Below are positions 1 to 11,040 of a stretch of DNA of 39,313 nucleotides, in pieces. Both the position numbers and the translations under genes were made by a program. The notes under the pieces were generated by a model, which was not told the DNA's origin, did no database searches, and saw only the letters and a program-made list of their open reading frames with translations. Source of the stretch: Gnetum montanum (Eukaryota > Streptophyta > Gnetopsida > Gnetales > Gnetaceae); the NCBI GenBank assembly GCA_015680685.1, contig MNCI01010760.1, positions 1,753-41,065 of the forward strand, given 5' to 3'. Positions within the stretch are counted from its first letter, which is position 1. Each line of letters starts with the position of its first letter.

Positions 1-44
1 CTCATTTCGTATGGTTGAGTGTAGGGGTACCTCGCCACTCATCA
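1..44 (+). repeat. 3' tail of a gypsy LTR (element A)
   Basis: This matches the last ~40 bases of the complete LTR at 6611-7612 and of the LTR ending at 23088: the shared block is TATGGTTGAGxGTAGGGG followed by a short stretch ending CTCATCA. The LTR ends at 44, but no primer binding site follows. Mid-gag sequence begins at once, so the 5' part of element A has been deleted here or lost by recombination. The rest of the LTR lies left of the window. Confidence 0.8.
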
Positions 45-1500
45 CAAGGGTAACATGAACCCTTGGACATGGCCTTAGAAAGATATTATTCATTGTTAAA
101 CAAATGCCTAGGCCATGGATTCTCTGAGGAAAGGCTAATGTGTCATATCATGGATGGGTTCTGTAATGAAATGAGGGAGACCCTAGGGATGTATGCCCTA
201 GGTCAACTATATGAACTACGAACCCATCAATTCCAAGAGCTTATTAAGTGAGTAGCACAAGAAGAAGGAGAACTAGCCAAATGGGAGAATGTTAAAAGAT
301 CTCAACAGAACTAAACTCTTAAAGTAACAAAGGTTCATAATCATGAAGAGGAGAAATCAACCCACCTTAAGGAGGTGGAACCATTTCCATCTTTGCCAAT
401 ACTAAAATCATTAGATGAAATCAAGGCAAAGATCAATAAGATGATAAAGTGGGTACATGAAAAATGTGGAGAATATACAAACATTAGTAGAGGGAGAACC
501 ATGTAAGATAACTTTGAGAACTAGAACAAATAGAGGATACCAAACCTAGAAATAGGACAAAAAACCATTCGACAATGAAAAAGAAGGGATAAAGAAAATA
601 AGGATAGGGGATCAATAGCAAATCATTAGTATCAATGCAATGATTGCATGTATGATCACCCCAAAGGGAAATGCCTAATCTTGTCATAGCTACATGAGCA
701 TTGGGGAAGACTGTTACATCCAGATTTCATATAGAAGTATGATGTTCAAATGTAGTGGAAAAACCCCCTATCGTGGTGGAGGCCATCACCAAAGTGGCCA
801 CACCCTTTGTATCACCTAAAATCAAGTGATTATTATGTTCAACACCTTGATTCTCCAACCAGATCAACATCTTCTACTTCATCTCATCATTATCATTATC
901 CCAAGTATAATCAACCCACAGCCTCTCCTATGGGATCACAACCTCATATTCCTTACACTTCTCCTTACTCTTAATATTCTCATCTTTCACCTCCTTCTAC
1001 ATTGCCACTAGTTGTACCAGAAGGTTTTTCACCACAACACTAACCAATGAACATTACTTGTGCTATTACTATCAATAGCAGTGGAAGTCTTCCATAACAT
1101 CAGAAGCGTCCTTTCTTTAGGCATGGCTGTAGAAAGAGAAAACATGGTTTTGAAACCACTACATCTTCCAACTTAGCACAAGCCCAACATGGTGATGCAC
1201 CTTCTTCTTTAAACTCAATGCCTCCTATTACCTTATCCAGGGCACCAATCAATACTCCAACAACCATGTAGCCCAATGAATATAACAATGTGGGGAGATA
1301 TCGATCCTTACATACCATATTATGATCATAAGTGTCATAGTGGGTTAGCTTATTATCATATGACCACATCTTATAAACTACCCCACTATTCCTACTTTAA
1401 CTAAGTGTGTGAAACCCAATTTGGGTACATTCCTACCACCTCACCAAAAGACACCCAGTGGTTTGGATATGATTGAACCCCAATATTTTGAACATGCATA
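45..1500 (+). pseudogene. gag pseudogene of element A (Ty3/gypsy, Athila-like)
   Basis: This is the capsid/nucleocapsid polyprotein of an LTR retrotransposon, broken by stops. The opening (about 54-320) aligns by eye with the C-terminal half of the Retrotrans_gag domain in elements B-D (EPL..TM..YY.LL..C.GHG.S...L...I.DG). A nucleocapsid zinc knuckle is at 636-674 (C, C, H, C with CX2CX3HX4C spacing). After it comes a Pro/Gln/Tyr/Ser-rich spacer (about 790-1350) that differs from that of B-D, so A is a divergent relative. The start and the N-terminal half of the domain are missing. No protease DSG or RT motif is present before the non-coding 3' region begins. This may be a pol deletion or an element that never carried pol. 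Confidence 0.75.
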
Positions 1501-2984
1501 GATCCAAACTTTTCATTTATTAATTCTTGCCATGATCAAAGGTTTAGTCATGGGGGAAAACCCCCATTCTAATAAGCAGAATTAGTAAATATTTTTCCTT
1601 TTCTTTGGTCTTACAATTTTTTGTTTTCTAATTCTTCATTTTTCAATTTGTCATTTTATATTTTTGAGGGTAATCTCATCTATGACGAAAATACTCATGG
1701 GACCAATTAGTTGAGGTGTTGTTCTATGTTATCAAGTTACAAGTGACTAATTATTTGGATAGGGAGCCCACAACATCCATCCACCCATTCTATTAATAAG
1801 AGGTTCTACTTTGGGTACGTTGAGATTCTTATTATCATTAAAACTTAAAAGTAAGTCTATACTCATTATGCCCAAAGTGAAGAGTGATGAACTAAGAGGG
1901 AATGACAAGGGTGTGACATCAAGGGGATTTGTGGATTCTCTTTGGTGACATCTATAAGTGCTATCAAGTAGCTTGGTTGTACTAAGATCCTTGTATATCT
2001 AACGAAAAATGGGAGTAAGAGTTGTGATAAAGGCACTCAATAAAGGAACTCAATGCTATTTTGGGGGGATCCCATTGGAAAGACATGCACCCATTCTTGA
2101 AGGTTGTTAGCTTCTCCAGATCACCTTTGGGAAAGACAAAGTGCAAAAAGTAGCTAGAAGAAGACAAAGAAAGGAAGAAGAAAGCAAAAAAGAAAAAAAA
2201 AGAAAAGCTCAAGGAAAATGTGCTGTAGACAAATTTGAATCACTTCTCCCTTGCACAAAATGCCAAGTGATTGTACGCCTTGCTATCATGGTTCTCTTAT
2301 GGTTGTCTATCATTAAGATGACATAATGCAATGTCACTAATTAGAGGTATGGACTTGGTTTTGATCTTGGAGTGAAAGGCTAATGGTACTTTAATCACAC
2401 ACAACACTTAGGATTCATTGTGCCTAGGGTAAATTACCTCATGTTCTAATCTCTGTAATCCCTTCTACAATTTGTCACATCTCAGGGTCTAGGTACTTCT
2501 AACCTGTGTCTTGTGTGGCATAGAATTCATACCTCATCATAGTAGTATTTAACATGTATGTGTTTTGTTGCACAGTTGCGGCTTGCATTTAACCCTTTTA
2601 GTGCCTATGGAAATTTTAAGGTGTGGTTACGCAAGGGAATTATAGGTTGGAAATTGCTTTGGGGAGGACCCACTTGCATGACTTTTATAATTTGTACTTG
2701 TTGCACACCACCACATCATTTTACACCCTCTGAGTATTCCATTGTCAAATCTATTCTTTCCTTTGTCATTATTTCAAGTAAACATTCCTTCAAACCATTA
2801 CATGTCCTTTTTTATCACCCTTTTCAAAGAACTTCATTGTATAAATCCACTTCATTACACTTTTGGTGCCTTAATTTCCACTCGACATTACCCCAAACCC
2901 TGCCAATCTACCTCAAATCTTTCATTTTTGGCCATAAAAACTTGAAAAATCATCAATTTTACTAAGTACCCTATTTTGGATGGG
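1501..2984 (+). other. non-coding 3' internal region of element A
   Basis: No gene is seen. From about 1760 the sequence follows the same order of short blocks as 12660-14280 (element B) and 32260-33400 (element D): a segment around 'acaacatccatccaccc', then 'gtgtgacatcaagggga', then 'ggggaggacccacttgcat' near 2663. This is the long untranslated stretch between pol and the 3' LTR in this family. A purine-rich run (about 2140-2215, AAG/AAAGAAAAA) is specific to this copy. Open frames here are low-complexity and show no domain. Confidence 0.6.
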
Positions 2985-3589
2985 ACGTGATATCAGGTAC
3001 CAAGGATTGGGTTCAACGTGATATGGGGTACGCGCTATCATGTATGCAATATTGCATCTAGAAAATCTATATATATGGGGCCCCCACATGTTGTAAAAGT
3101 CATTTTCAATAGTTCACATGGGGGAGTTGTTCCAATTTTCTTCTACAATTTTTAGTGCTTTGAGAACCTAACATTCAACCATCAATATCTCGCTCATTAA
3201 CACTCCGATTTCCTTTCTAGTCACACCTAATTCAACTTGGAGTATTTAACTCAGTCGTGGGGGAGGGGTATGGTAGAATTTGCACATACTTTTTTCAAAA
3301 ATCTCTATCGCCTAAAAGATATCATAGGGGTACGTATTATTAGAAACTATTAAAAAATCATGCCAATCTAATTTTCTTCCTTCACCCAAACCAATTAAAT
3401 TATTACTGGAGTCACTTGATCGAGTTGGGCCTAACATTAAAACTTTTAGGGGAACTTCCTTGAAAAATTTCTAACTCTGAATCACACTAAGCAAAGAATT
3501 CAATATTTATTAAAGGCAATGAGTAAGGTATGAGATAATTGAACTTCTTTAAATAACCTTACTAACAATCGATCTTTGTGTGATTAGAG
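2985..3589 (+). promoter_or_regulatory. LTR U3-like sequence and leader ahead of the accessory frame
   Basis: Positions 2985-3055 carry spaced GATAT/GATATC/GGTAC motifs like those of the U3 of the LTRs at 6611 and 22260, but the rest does not follow those LTRs. A TATA-like run (tctatatatatggg, about 3067-3080) lies ~510 bases upstream of the ATG at 3590. It may be a diverged promoter or LTR remnant driving the accessory frame. That role is an inference; no transcription start can be read from the sequence. Confidence 0.35.
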
Positions 3590-6430
3590 ATGGCCCCTAA
3601 ATGAGGACAATAGGGAGGACCTTCTTAAGGTGTAGCAAAATGTCCAAGAAGAGGCAGAGGCCAAGGACCTCATGTGGAACATGTAGAATAGGAGACATAA
3701 TTATTCAACATCCATCAAGAAACCCTTGTCACTGCACAATCTAGTCAAGTAGATGGTAGAGAAGGTAGGGAACCCAAATAAGGACAACATTTTACATTGT
3801 ACCTGGAATGCATTCAAGCCATTTGGAAAAGGTCCACATCGACTACAGTGATTGTGAAACTTAATTTTTGACCTTTTAACAAATTCACCCCTGAACTAGT
3901 TAAGGATCAACTCAAGGAATCTCCACTATGGCCTATCCTCTTAGAGAGTGGAGAATGGTTTTTAGGGAAAACTTATCAATTTTGGCATAATAAAGAGGAA
4001 GGCACCACTACCAACATTGGTGGAATTTTAGTTGGTTTCTTCACAAAGGCTATTGTGGAAGTTCTAAATCTTCCAAATACAAGGCTTAAAGTTGCCCATC
4101 TATCCACTCGCTCCAATGCAGATGCAAGAGAAATATGGCTAAAAAGGGCATATGGAAAAGAAGACAAAATATATGGAGAACTAATCCTTGAAGAAAGAAT
4201 TTATTTCAAAATTGGCACATATCACATTTTCCTAATGAAGGGGTTAAACAAGACTTCTACCTATGTGGCTAGAGGAAGTGCAATCTTGATGGGAAAAGTT
4301 GATGCCAATTTGCTACATTTGTATTTAACAAAGATATTGAGGTGGTTTGAGAAAAGAAAGATAGGAAAGTTCATACTTCCCTTTCCATGTCTAATCATGA
4401 AGCTATGCCAACATGTTGGAATTTTCGGGTACACTAATAACATCATCAAAAAAGCTCAAAATGCTTCATATGCCGAATTGTTGAAGCCACTAGCACCAAG
4501 AAAAGATGTTGGTGAAACATTGGTGCCTGAACAAGAATATGTGGTTGGGCTTACTACACCTTAAACAACAGGGCCTAGCCAACTTCCAAAAATAAGGCTC
4601 AGTCAACAATAAGAAGTAGGGCCTAGCATGTAGCCCATAGGCTAGTAGGACTAGCAACTGCCACTACTGCCTCAGGATTACCAACTGTTAATGAGCCATC
4701 TCACGACCATCGTAGAAATGGTCCATTGGGGAAGTTAGGATGAGACCAACCTCTTCAATGTGATTGATGATGATATACAACCCACCATATCAATTGATCA
4801 TGCAAGGGGTGAGGTCTTGACACAAATAGGAGGAGGGGAATTACATTGGTCACAACAAATTTCTGATAATGCTGCATTATTTCAAGTATATTTGGAAACT
4901 AGTGAAGGTGCCATAGTGGTGGTCATGCAACACCAGGATGTAGCTGGAGTAGTAGAGGTGGTCGCAAACCACATCAAGAAATCATTCAACAATCCTATTG
5001 TGCCATCGACAAATTTCACAAAAGAATGTGATGCTCAAGTTCTGGTTGGTACCTTAATGACTTCTATGGAACATGAGGATGCTCTGGATCGCTTGCTGCG
5101 AATAGGATAGGTAATGATTTCCTTGTTTGACATCCCCCAAGATGTCACAGTAGCATAATCAGACCTCATTTCCACTAAGGGAAAGCTGTTCATGGTTGAG
5201 GTTAGGGCCAAACATGTAGAAGATGAGTTGAGGAGACTCCAAGAAAATTTTGTAGAAGATGAGTTGAGGAGACTCTAGGAAATGTTTGTTGCCCCACAAG
5301 TTGAATAGCAGGATCCATCCCAACTTGTTCCAGTTGATTAGCTAGAATCATTTGGGATGAAGTAGCTAAATAAATTACTAGTGGAGAATAAAAGGGTGGC
5401 AATGGAAAAGGAGAAGGTTGATTGGGATGCTTCAAAAGCACAGGCATAGACATATGCACATGAAAAAGCACTCAAGGCCTTACAAGAAGAAAATAAACTT
5501 CTTATTGCCGAAAATCCTTGGTTGATGATAGTTGAAAAACAAAAGAATGTTCTTGAGGAAAGTTTTCAGAAAATGCGAGAATAACTAATAAGAGCCAACC
5601 AAGACATAAGTCACTTACCTAGAGAGAATAGAACCCTCTCAATGGAGGAGGTACACACCATCTAGCAGAAGATGACCATTGAAATAAGCATGTGGCAGAA
5701 TCAGGTTAAGTGGCATAAAAAGTTGAAGGAATATTTTTGTGATTAAGTGGGGATGTATAAGGAGATCATCAAAACAGAGATTCGTATGGCTAAGAACCAT
5801 ATTAACTATTTTAGTGTCCAACACACTGACTGGCAAGACATACTACAGACTTATGCCTTCATCCACCAAGTAGAATTAAAGAGCTAGGATTTGTAGATCT
5901 AGGATCTCACAAAATAGATGGAGTTGGCAAATCTATGGTATGCCAACTTGGCCATGTTAATAGTAGGGTGCTCGAGGATTGAGCTAGAAAAATAGGTAGT
6001 TACCACCTATGCCAAATATGAAATAGAGTTTGTTGAACAAAAGAAGACATTGTAGATATTAGAGGTAGCAAACTCTAAACTAGAGGTGGTAACAGCTAGC
6101 TACCAAGGCCAAAAGGATGTTGCAGTAGACTTGGCTCAATAGCTTATGGACTATCAGGAATTTAGAGATAAAGCTAGAGCCTACAAGGAGGAATGATGAC
6201 TATTTGTGGCATGGTACGTCAAAGCTAATTAGATGTTTTCACAACTATTGTGTCCATAGGAGGTGCCAACTCCATCAAAAATTGGAACATTAGCTTGGAC
6301 AACATATGATCCTTGAACAAAGGAGGAAAAATTTTAGGTACTCCTTCAAAAGTATCCATTTCAGAAGCCTGGAGCACAGGATAAAGCAAAAAAGCCCATG
6401 GAGGAGACACCACCACTAGGAACAACATGA
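3590..6430 (+). pseudogene. 946-codon accessory ORF of element A, stop-riddled but with frame kept
   Basis: One reading frame runs from ATG 3590 to TGA 6428-6430. I count about 37 internal stops and found no frameshift in 2.84 kb. Most stops are TAG where CAG fits (for example in a Gln/Pro-rich linker near 4565-4690). Layout: a basic N-terminus (RRGRGQG, ~residue 30); a globular part at residues ~95-290 with VEVLNLPN, then ARGSAILMGKVDA and KFILPFPCLIMKLCQHVGI; the Gln/Pro linker; a second folded-looking block (~390-505); then a long Glu/Lys/Leu-rich coiled-coil-like half (~520-900) with a direct repeat of VEDELRRL (5218-5280). No membrane segment or signal peptide is seen, so it does not look like an envelope protein. 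The N-terminal order resembles the plant retrotransposon-associated domain PF20167 as I remember it. It lies where extra ORFs occur in some gypsy elements, between the pol-side region and the 3' LTR. Elements B and D lack it. Confidence 0.7.
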
Positions 6431-6610
6431 GTTCTAAATAATTTTGTATTTTGTGTTAGTGTCCAAATTTTGTTTTGTTTGGTCCAACATTGCGGCATGA
6501 AATAATCCATAGTCAATTCATAATCCCATACCTATCCACTATGTAAGCAAATGAACTTGTTCCTCATTTTTTTTAACTTTAGGATGAGTTTTTATTCAGT
6601 TATGGGGTTA
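6431..6610 (+). other. pre-LTR segment with conserved PPT-like motif
   Basis: This short non-coding stretch contains 'aatcccatacc' and ends in TTATTCAGTTATGGGG just before the LTR start at 6611. The same order occurs before the LTR starts at 14318 and 37282 (TTCATTCAGTCATGGGG). The G-run next to the LTR is the likely plus-strand primer site, although it is short for a polypurine tract. Confidence 0.6.
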
Positions 6611-7612
6611 TGATGAATTTTTGTTTGCCAAGCCTTAATATCGGGTACAAAATATCATAGCCTGGATATAATATCATATACACGATATCATGATTCCTAT
6701 GTCAACCTATAAATATAACATTTAGGCACATAGTTAAGAAGTCTTTTGGTAAGTCTTTGAGTTAGTGATCAACCACAATATCGAGGCCGCGATATCGCAT
6801 CCACGATATCATGTATGCGATATCAGAGCCTTTCAAGCAATATCAGACATTTGATACTAGGGCCTATCTTGTCACCTATAAATAAGAGGTGGGCACACTT
6901 AGTTTGATAATAGTTAGTTCATTAATCTTAGTTCCTTACCGGAACTCTTGCCTTTTTTTCTTCCTAAAGTTAGAATTATTTCTAAGTGCCCGTAGTAGGA
7001 GTCATAAAGTGAAATGATCCTTATTCGAGCATTGTGTACCTAAGGACACCTTGTGGCTAAAAATAAAGATGAACTTTGTGATAAACCTTGTAGCATTCAG
7101 AATAGCTTATTTAATGTTATTTAAAATTATTTAATGCTCTCCTTAGTTAATTAATGTTCTCTCTCTCACCTTGTTAACTCTCCCAAGTAAGCATACTCAG
7201 TACGCCCACTTCAAGCATGCGTGGAGCAATTGGTAACCTAGTAAAGATTAGTGTTTGGTAATCCTAGTAGTGTTGCACTAGTTCAGGATGTGGAAAGAAA
7301 GTAAGAATGGATGCTGGTGTTAGGACTAGTTAGAGCATAGTCGATTAGTTAAATTAAAGTGGTTAATTAATTAGTTCACTTCTTCCTTTGTAGCACCAGG
7401 ACATAAAATGTAAAAATATATAAAAATCATATACCTCAAGTTTACTTAACCATACAATCGTGCTATACATATAAGCTTGGGAAGACAATGATTGACTAAC
7501 CTATCTAGATTTTGTAAAGGTGCATAAGCACTTAATCCTTGGAATTCGACCAGATCATGTGTGTATGCTTGTATTCATATGGTTGAGCGTAGGGATACTT
7601 TACCGCTCATCA
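6611..7612 (+). repeat. complete gypsy LTR between elements A and B
   Basis: The 1002-bp LTR starts TGATGA and ends TCATCA, a perfect 6-bp terminal inverted repeat. A PPT-like motif lies directly upstream and a primer binding site directly downstream. It therefore serves as the right LTR of A and the left LTR of B. U3 is rich in GATATC-type motifs (6640-6850). It is longer than the D LTRs (829 and 865 bp), at least partly because its promoter region looks duplicated (two TATAAATA boxes 169 bp apart). Confidence 0.9.
6708..6884 (+). promoter_or_regulatory. two TATA boxes in the LTR U3
   Basis: TATAAATA occurs at 6708-6715 and again at 6877-6884. Each is preceded by a GATATC-rich stretch and followed within ~20 bases by GGCACA or GGGCACAC. 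The single TATA box of the D LTR (22358-22365) has the same following motif (GGGCACA), so this copy appears to hold a partial U3 duplication. Confidence 0.6.
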
Positions 7613-7613
7613 T

Positions 7614-7631
7614 TAGCATCATTGCTAGGGA
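7614..7631 (+). other. primer binding site (decayed tRNA-Asp type), element B
   Basis: The 18 bases TAGCATCATTGCTAGGGA start one base after the LTR end. They fit the plant gypsy primer site TGGCGCCGTTGCCGGGGA (complement of the tRNA-Asp 3' end), with every CpG of that sequence lost. A leader of ~120 bases follows before the gag ATG. Confidence 0.75.
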
Positions 7632-7750
7632 ATTTTTTGATTGTGCACTAGCAAGAACTTAGGAAATCTTCACATTGTTGTAATGAACCCTTAAGGTTGG
7701 TTATCTTATAATTAGTGAAACAAAAAGTATTACACACTAAATAGACAATT

Positions 7751-10270
7751 ATGTCTCCTTCTTCTTATGAGAGTGTTTCACTGCCTAGGTATGATACAAG
7801 GAACAATTAGAGGTGTAGTACACATGATAATCTACCAGTCCCTTAATAGTTTCATGTGATATATGTTCATCCCAATGAGTATATACCAAACTTTACCTTT
7901 ATCCTCCACCAGGATGAACAACTGTGTTGACGTGATTTAGAAGGTAACATAGTCTTACCTCCTAATTGCTTAGTCTCGGGCATGCTTCTTCGTGATCTCA
8001 CATGAATTGGTATGCAACACTTATAGGTAGAGTACATTGTGCATGATCATGACTTGCGAGAGTATTGACCCATGGAGGTACAACATCAAAGGGATCTACA
8101 AAAGAAGAGACATCATGAATCTGTGAAAGGGAAGTTTTCTCAGAATGTCCCACATGTCATAAGTGAAAATGAGGGTGGTGAACCTACCTCAGGAGGTTTC
8201 GCACACAATGATGTTCCTCCCATTGACTTTGGTCAAGGGGTTGTGTATCAGCATCTTCACTCAACTATCCATAACTCAGATTCTAGTACCGATAGATACA
8301 AAGGGTCTAAAAAAGGAACATAAACACATGACAAAGATGGACATTCCAATCATAACTGTGATCAAGCCACGACCACCAAAGAGATGGAAGTAGGAATTGT
8401 CATGGTGATAGTCCTCCTTCCTCTTTACCTTCATCATCTCCTTCAACCTCTCCTTCAAGATATGGATGTAATCATAAGGGACAATACCATGAGGATAATG
8501 GTAAGCGAAACAGAGGTCATAGACGAAACAGTCAAGAAAGGGGATGAGGACATTCAAGAGAATCATAGAAAGAAAGAAGGAAGAGTAGGGAACAACATAG
8601 ACATCATAGACAACATAAATAGTATGATCACTATGAACCCCTACTAGCTACCTGAAGTATGCTAGATATAATTGAGGTTATTAGGATCCCAATAAGGCAT
8701 CAAAAAGATAGTAGGATCAAAAGATTGGACATGAACAATATCCCATGATTTGAAAGAGGATACAATGCTAATCCTCAAAATCATTTGCAAGCATTTCACA
8801 ATGCATGTACCTTGCAAAATATAGAAAACAAGTGGAAAAAACTCAAGTTGTTCCCATGGACACTGATTAAGGAAGAGAAAGCTGTTACCGGTCCTTAGAA
8901 CTAGAGTTCATTCATCGATGAAGTACCATGTTGGAACTGTTCAATGATAAGTATCAAACATACTCATGAGTGTCCAACCTGTGAAAGAAAATCCAAGGAT
9001 GGAAACAAGGAGGACGTGAACCCTTGGATGCTACTATGGGTTGATATTATGCACTATTACATCATTACCCAGGCCATGGTTACTCGCAAAAGGAACAGCT
9101 ACACCATCTCGTAGATGGGCTTAGGCATGAAATGTAAAGAACCCTTGGGACTTATGCCTAAGGAAGGTTATCTAAACTTAGGATCGATCAAGTACAAAGA
9201 TTGTTGGAGCAAGTTGCTAAAGAGGAAGGTAAGCTAAGGAAAAGAGAGAGTACGGAGGAATATAATAGAGATCCTTCCCTTTGAAAGAAGGGAGTTAGAC
9301 TTTGTGAGGATAAAGAAGAGTCACCACTTGAAGAAATGGTGAATAGGAAAACCTTGCCCATTCAAAAATTGGCATTAAAAGTATCGGTAAGCATGGACCA
9401 AATGTGGGACTCCATAGATAATAGATTTCAAAAGATTCTCAAAATAGTAGATGAGTCTAGAGAGGAAGGTAGTGATTGAGAAAGGAGAAAAAAGAAAGAA
9501 GCTGAATATGCATGTAACAAAAGTAAGGGCAAAGTTGCCATCATTGAAGAGGTTGTGGATTTGGATACGGACAATGATGGCGGATGTGAGATATGCCAAT
9601 ATGACCATACTAAGGGATGTTGCCCTATAATCTGACATTTGTAGGAGTCTAGGGTGTATGCACTAAACCCACGATTAAACAAACGACAAACACCGCAAAG
9701 GTTACCTTATCCTCAAGGTAACCTAAGACAGTTTCACCAACCCTTGACGTATTATCCAAGTGGAACTCCACCAAAAAAAATTGAGCAGTATCAATAGTGG
9801 CAGCATCCACAATCATGGGGAATGCCACCACCATGGGAACAGTATCCTTACTGATAACCTGACCTATATGTATACTATGTGCAGTAGCCGATCTCTCCAC
9901 GTGACTCTACTAGTCACGTTACTCCTCAACCTTACTACCAAGCCCATCAATACTATAGAACCCCTTCTCCTAGGGGTGATGTTCCACCAACATAATATCC
10001 TTCTCATTCAGCCACATCTCTTCCATTCATAGCTCCATTACCACCTACTCTAGCTATGCAGGATGAGCTCCCTGCCCAGCTGCAACAATGTTACACTACA
10101 AGGGTTGTTAATCCTCAATCTACTCTTGGTTTAGAAAACTATGTAAAGAAGATACATTTCTTTAGAACCAATAGTCCAACTAAGTTGTTACAATCACAAG
10201 CAGTTGATTCTTTAGATGCCTCACCATCACTTGGAACTTTGGAACTCCCTTCAACCCAAAAACCATGCTC
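7751..10270 (+). pseudogene. gag pseudogene of element B
   Basis: This is the Gag polyprotein of an Athila-like element. The ATG at 7751 opens MSPSSYESVS, equivalent to the ATG at 23253 in element D. In order: an N-terminal region; a His/Asp/Ser-rich linker (about 8300-8640); a Retrotrans_gag domain (about 8690-9230; LQAFHNAC, LKLFPW, ESIHRWSTMLELFNDKY read across stops and frame changes); a charged segment with EESPLEEMVNRK; a zinc knuckle at 9585-9623 (C-EI-C-QYD-H-TKGC-C); then a Pro/Gln/Tyr-rich tail up to ~10150. Numerous stops and several frame shifts make it non-functional. Its C-terminus runs without a clear boundary into the protease. Confidence 0.8.
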
Positions 10271-11040
10271 AATGCATACGATCATGTTAACTCATGCCAT
10301 TACTCATTGGATAAACGTTGGCCATCTTCTTAGGAAATTCTTTGTTCTTGGAAGTCCTCTTATGTATCTACAAATTGGTGGAAATGAACCATTCAAAGCT
10401 CTTTTGGACTCAGGTTCTAGTGTCAATTTAATCTTGTAAGAAATGTATAAGGCCTGGAACCTTCCTTCATTGAAAAAGAGTAACATTTGATTAGAGTTGG
10501 CCAACCATTCCATTACTATCCCATTAAGACTAGTGGAGGACATCATCATCATTGTGTATCTAGCTAACTTCCTAGTGATTCAAGTTAACAATAGTAAGGG
10601 GGACTTCCTAATCATAATGGAAAGGGCATGGTTAAGCACAATTGATGTATGTCCAGGAATTCATGATCTTTCCCTAGAAATATAAAAAAAAATACATTTG
10701 GAAAAATAGAGAAGAATAAAGTTTCATGCATCGGATACAGTGACATATGGTGTAATTACATGCAGAAGTCCTGGTTCATACAATGTTTAACATCAGCTGC
10801 GTGCAACTAGTGTGCACAAGTAACCAACATACAAAGATGCCTATATGCGGTAGCCACAAGACAGGAAGGCACCTAGTGGCTAATAGTTGATCAAGAGAGA
10901 AATTCAAGTATATGCATGTAACTAATTGAGGGTTTGACTTGCACTTACATCGATAGCATAGACACATTAGAGCAAGTCCATCACCAACTTCCAAGTATCG
11001 ACCTCAAAAATATCAACTAGGGGAAGTTGGAAATCCTTTA
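10271..11040 (+). pseudogene. aspartic protease and linker of element B
   Basis: This retropepsin-like protease would cleave the Gag-Pol polyprotein. The active-site triad DSG (10407-10415, in ALLDSGSSVNLI) is intact, unlike in C (KSS) and D (DLG). The second half (SITIPLRLVEDI... FLVIQV...GDFLIIM) continues after a TAA at 10438-10440. The linker after it (about 10690-11040) ends in LELKPLPIGMEYMFL, which leads into the reverse transcriptase in this lineage. Scattered stops disable it. Confidence 0.75.

Noticed and set aside
484-687. Minus-strand hydrophobic frame that looks like a small membrane protein
   Set aside because: It is the shadow of the Lys-rich gag segment and zinc knuckle on the plus strand.
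2558-2965. 135-codon open frame in the 3' region of element A
   Set aside because: The matching regions of B and D are not open in this frame. Composition is low-complexity Phe/His/Ser and no domain is seen.
3590-6430. Envelope-like gene of a retrovirus-type plant element
   Set aside because: No signal peptide, transmembrane segment or cysteine pattern is visible. The coiled-coil-rich layout and N-terminal motifs fit an accessory plant transposon protein better.
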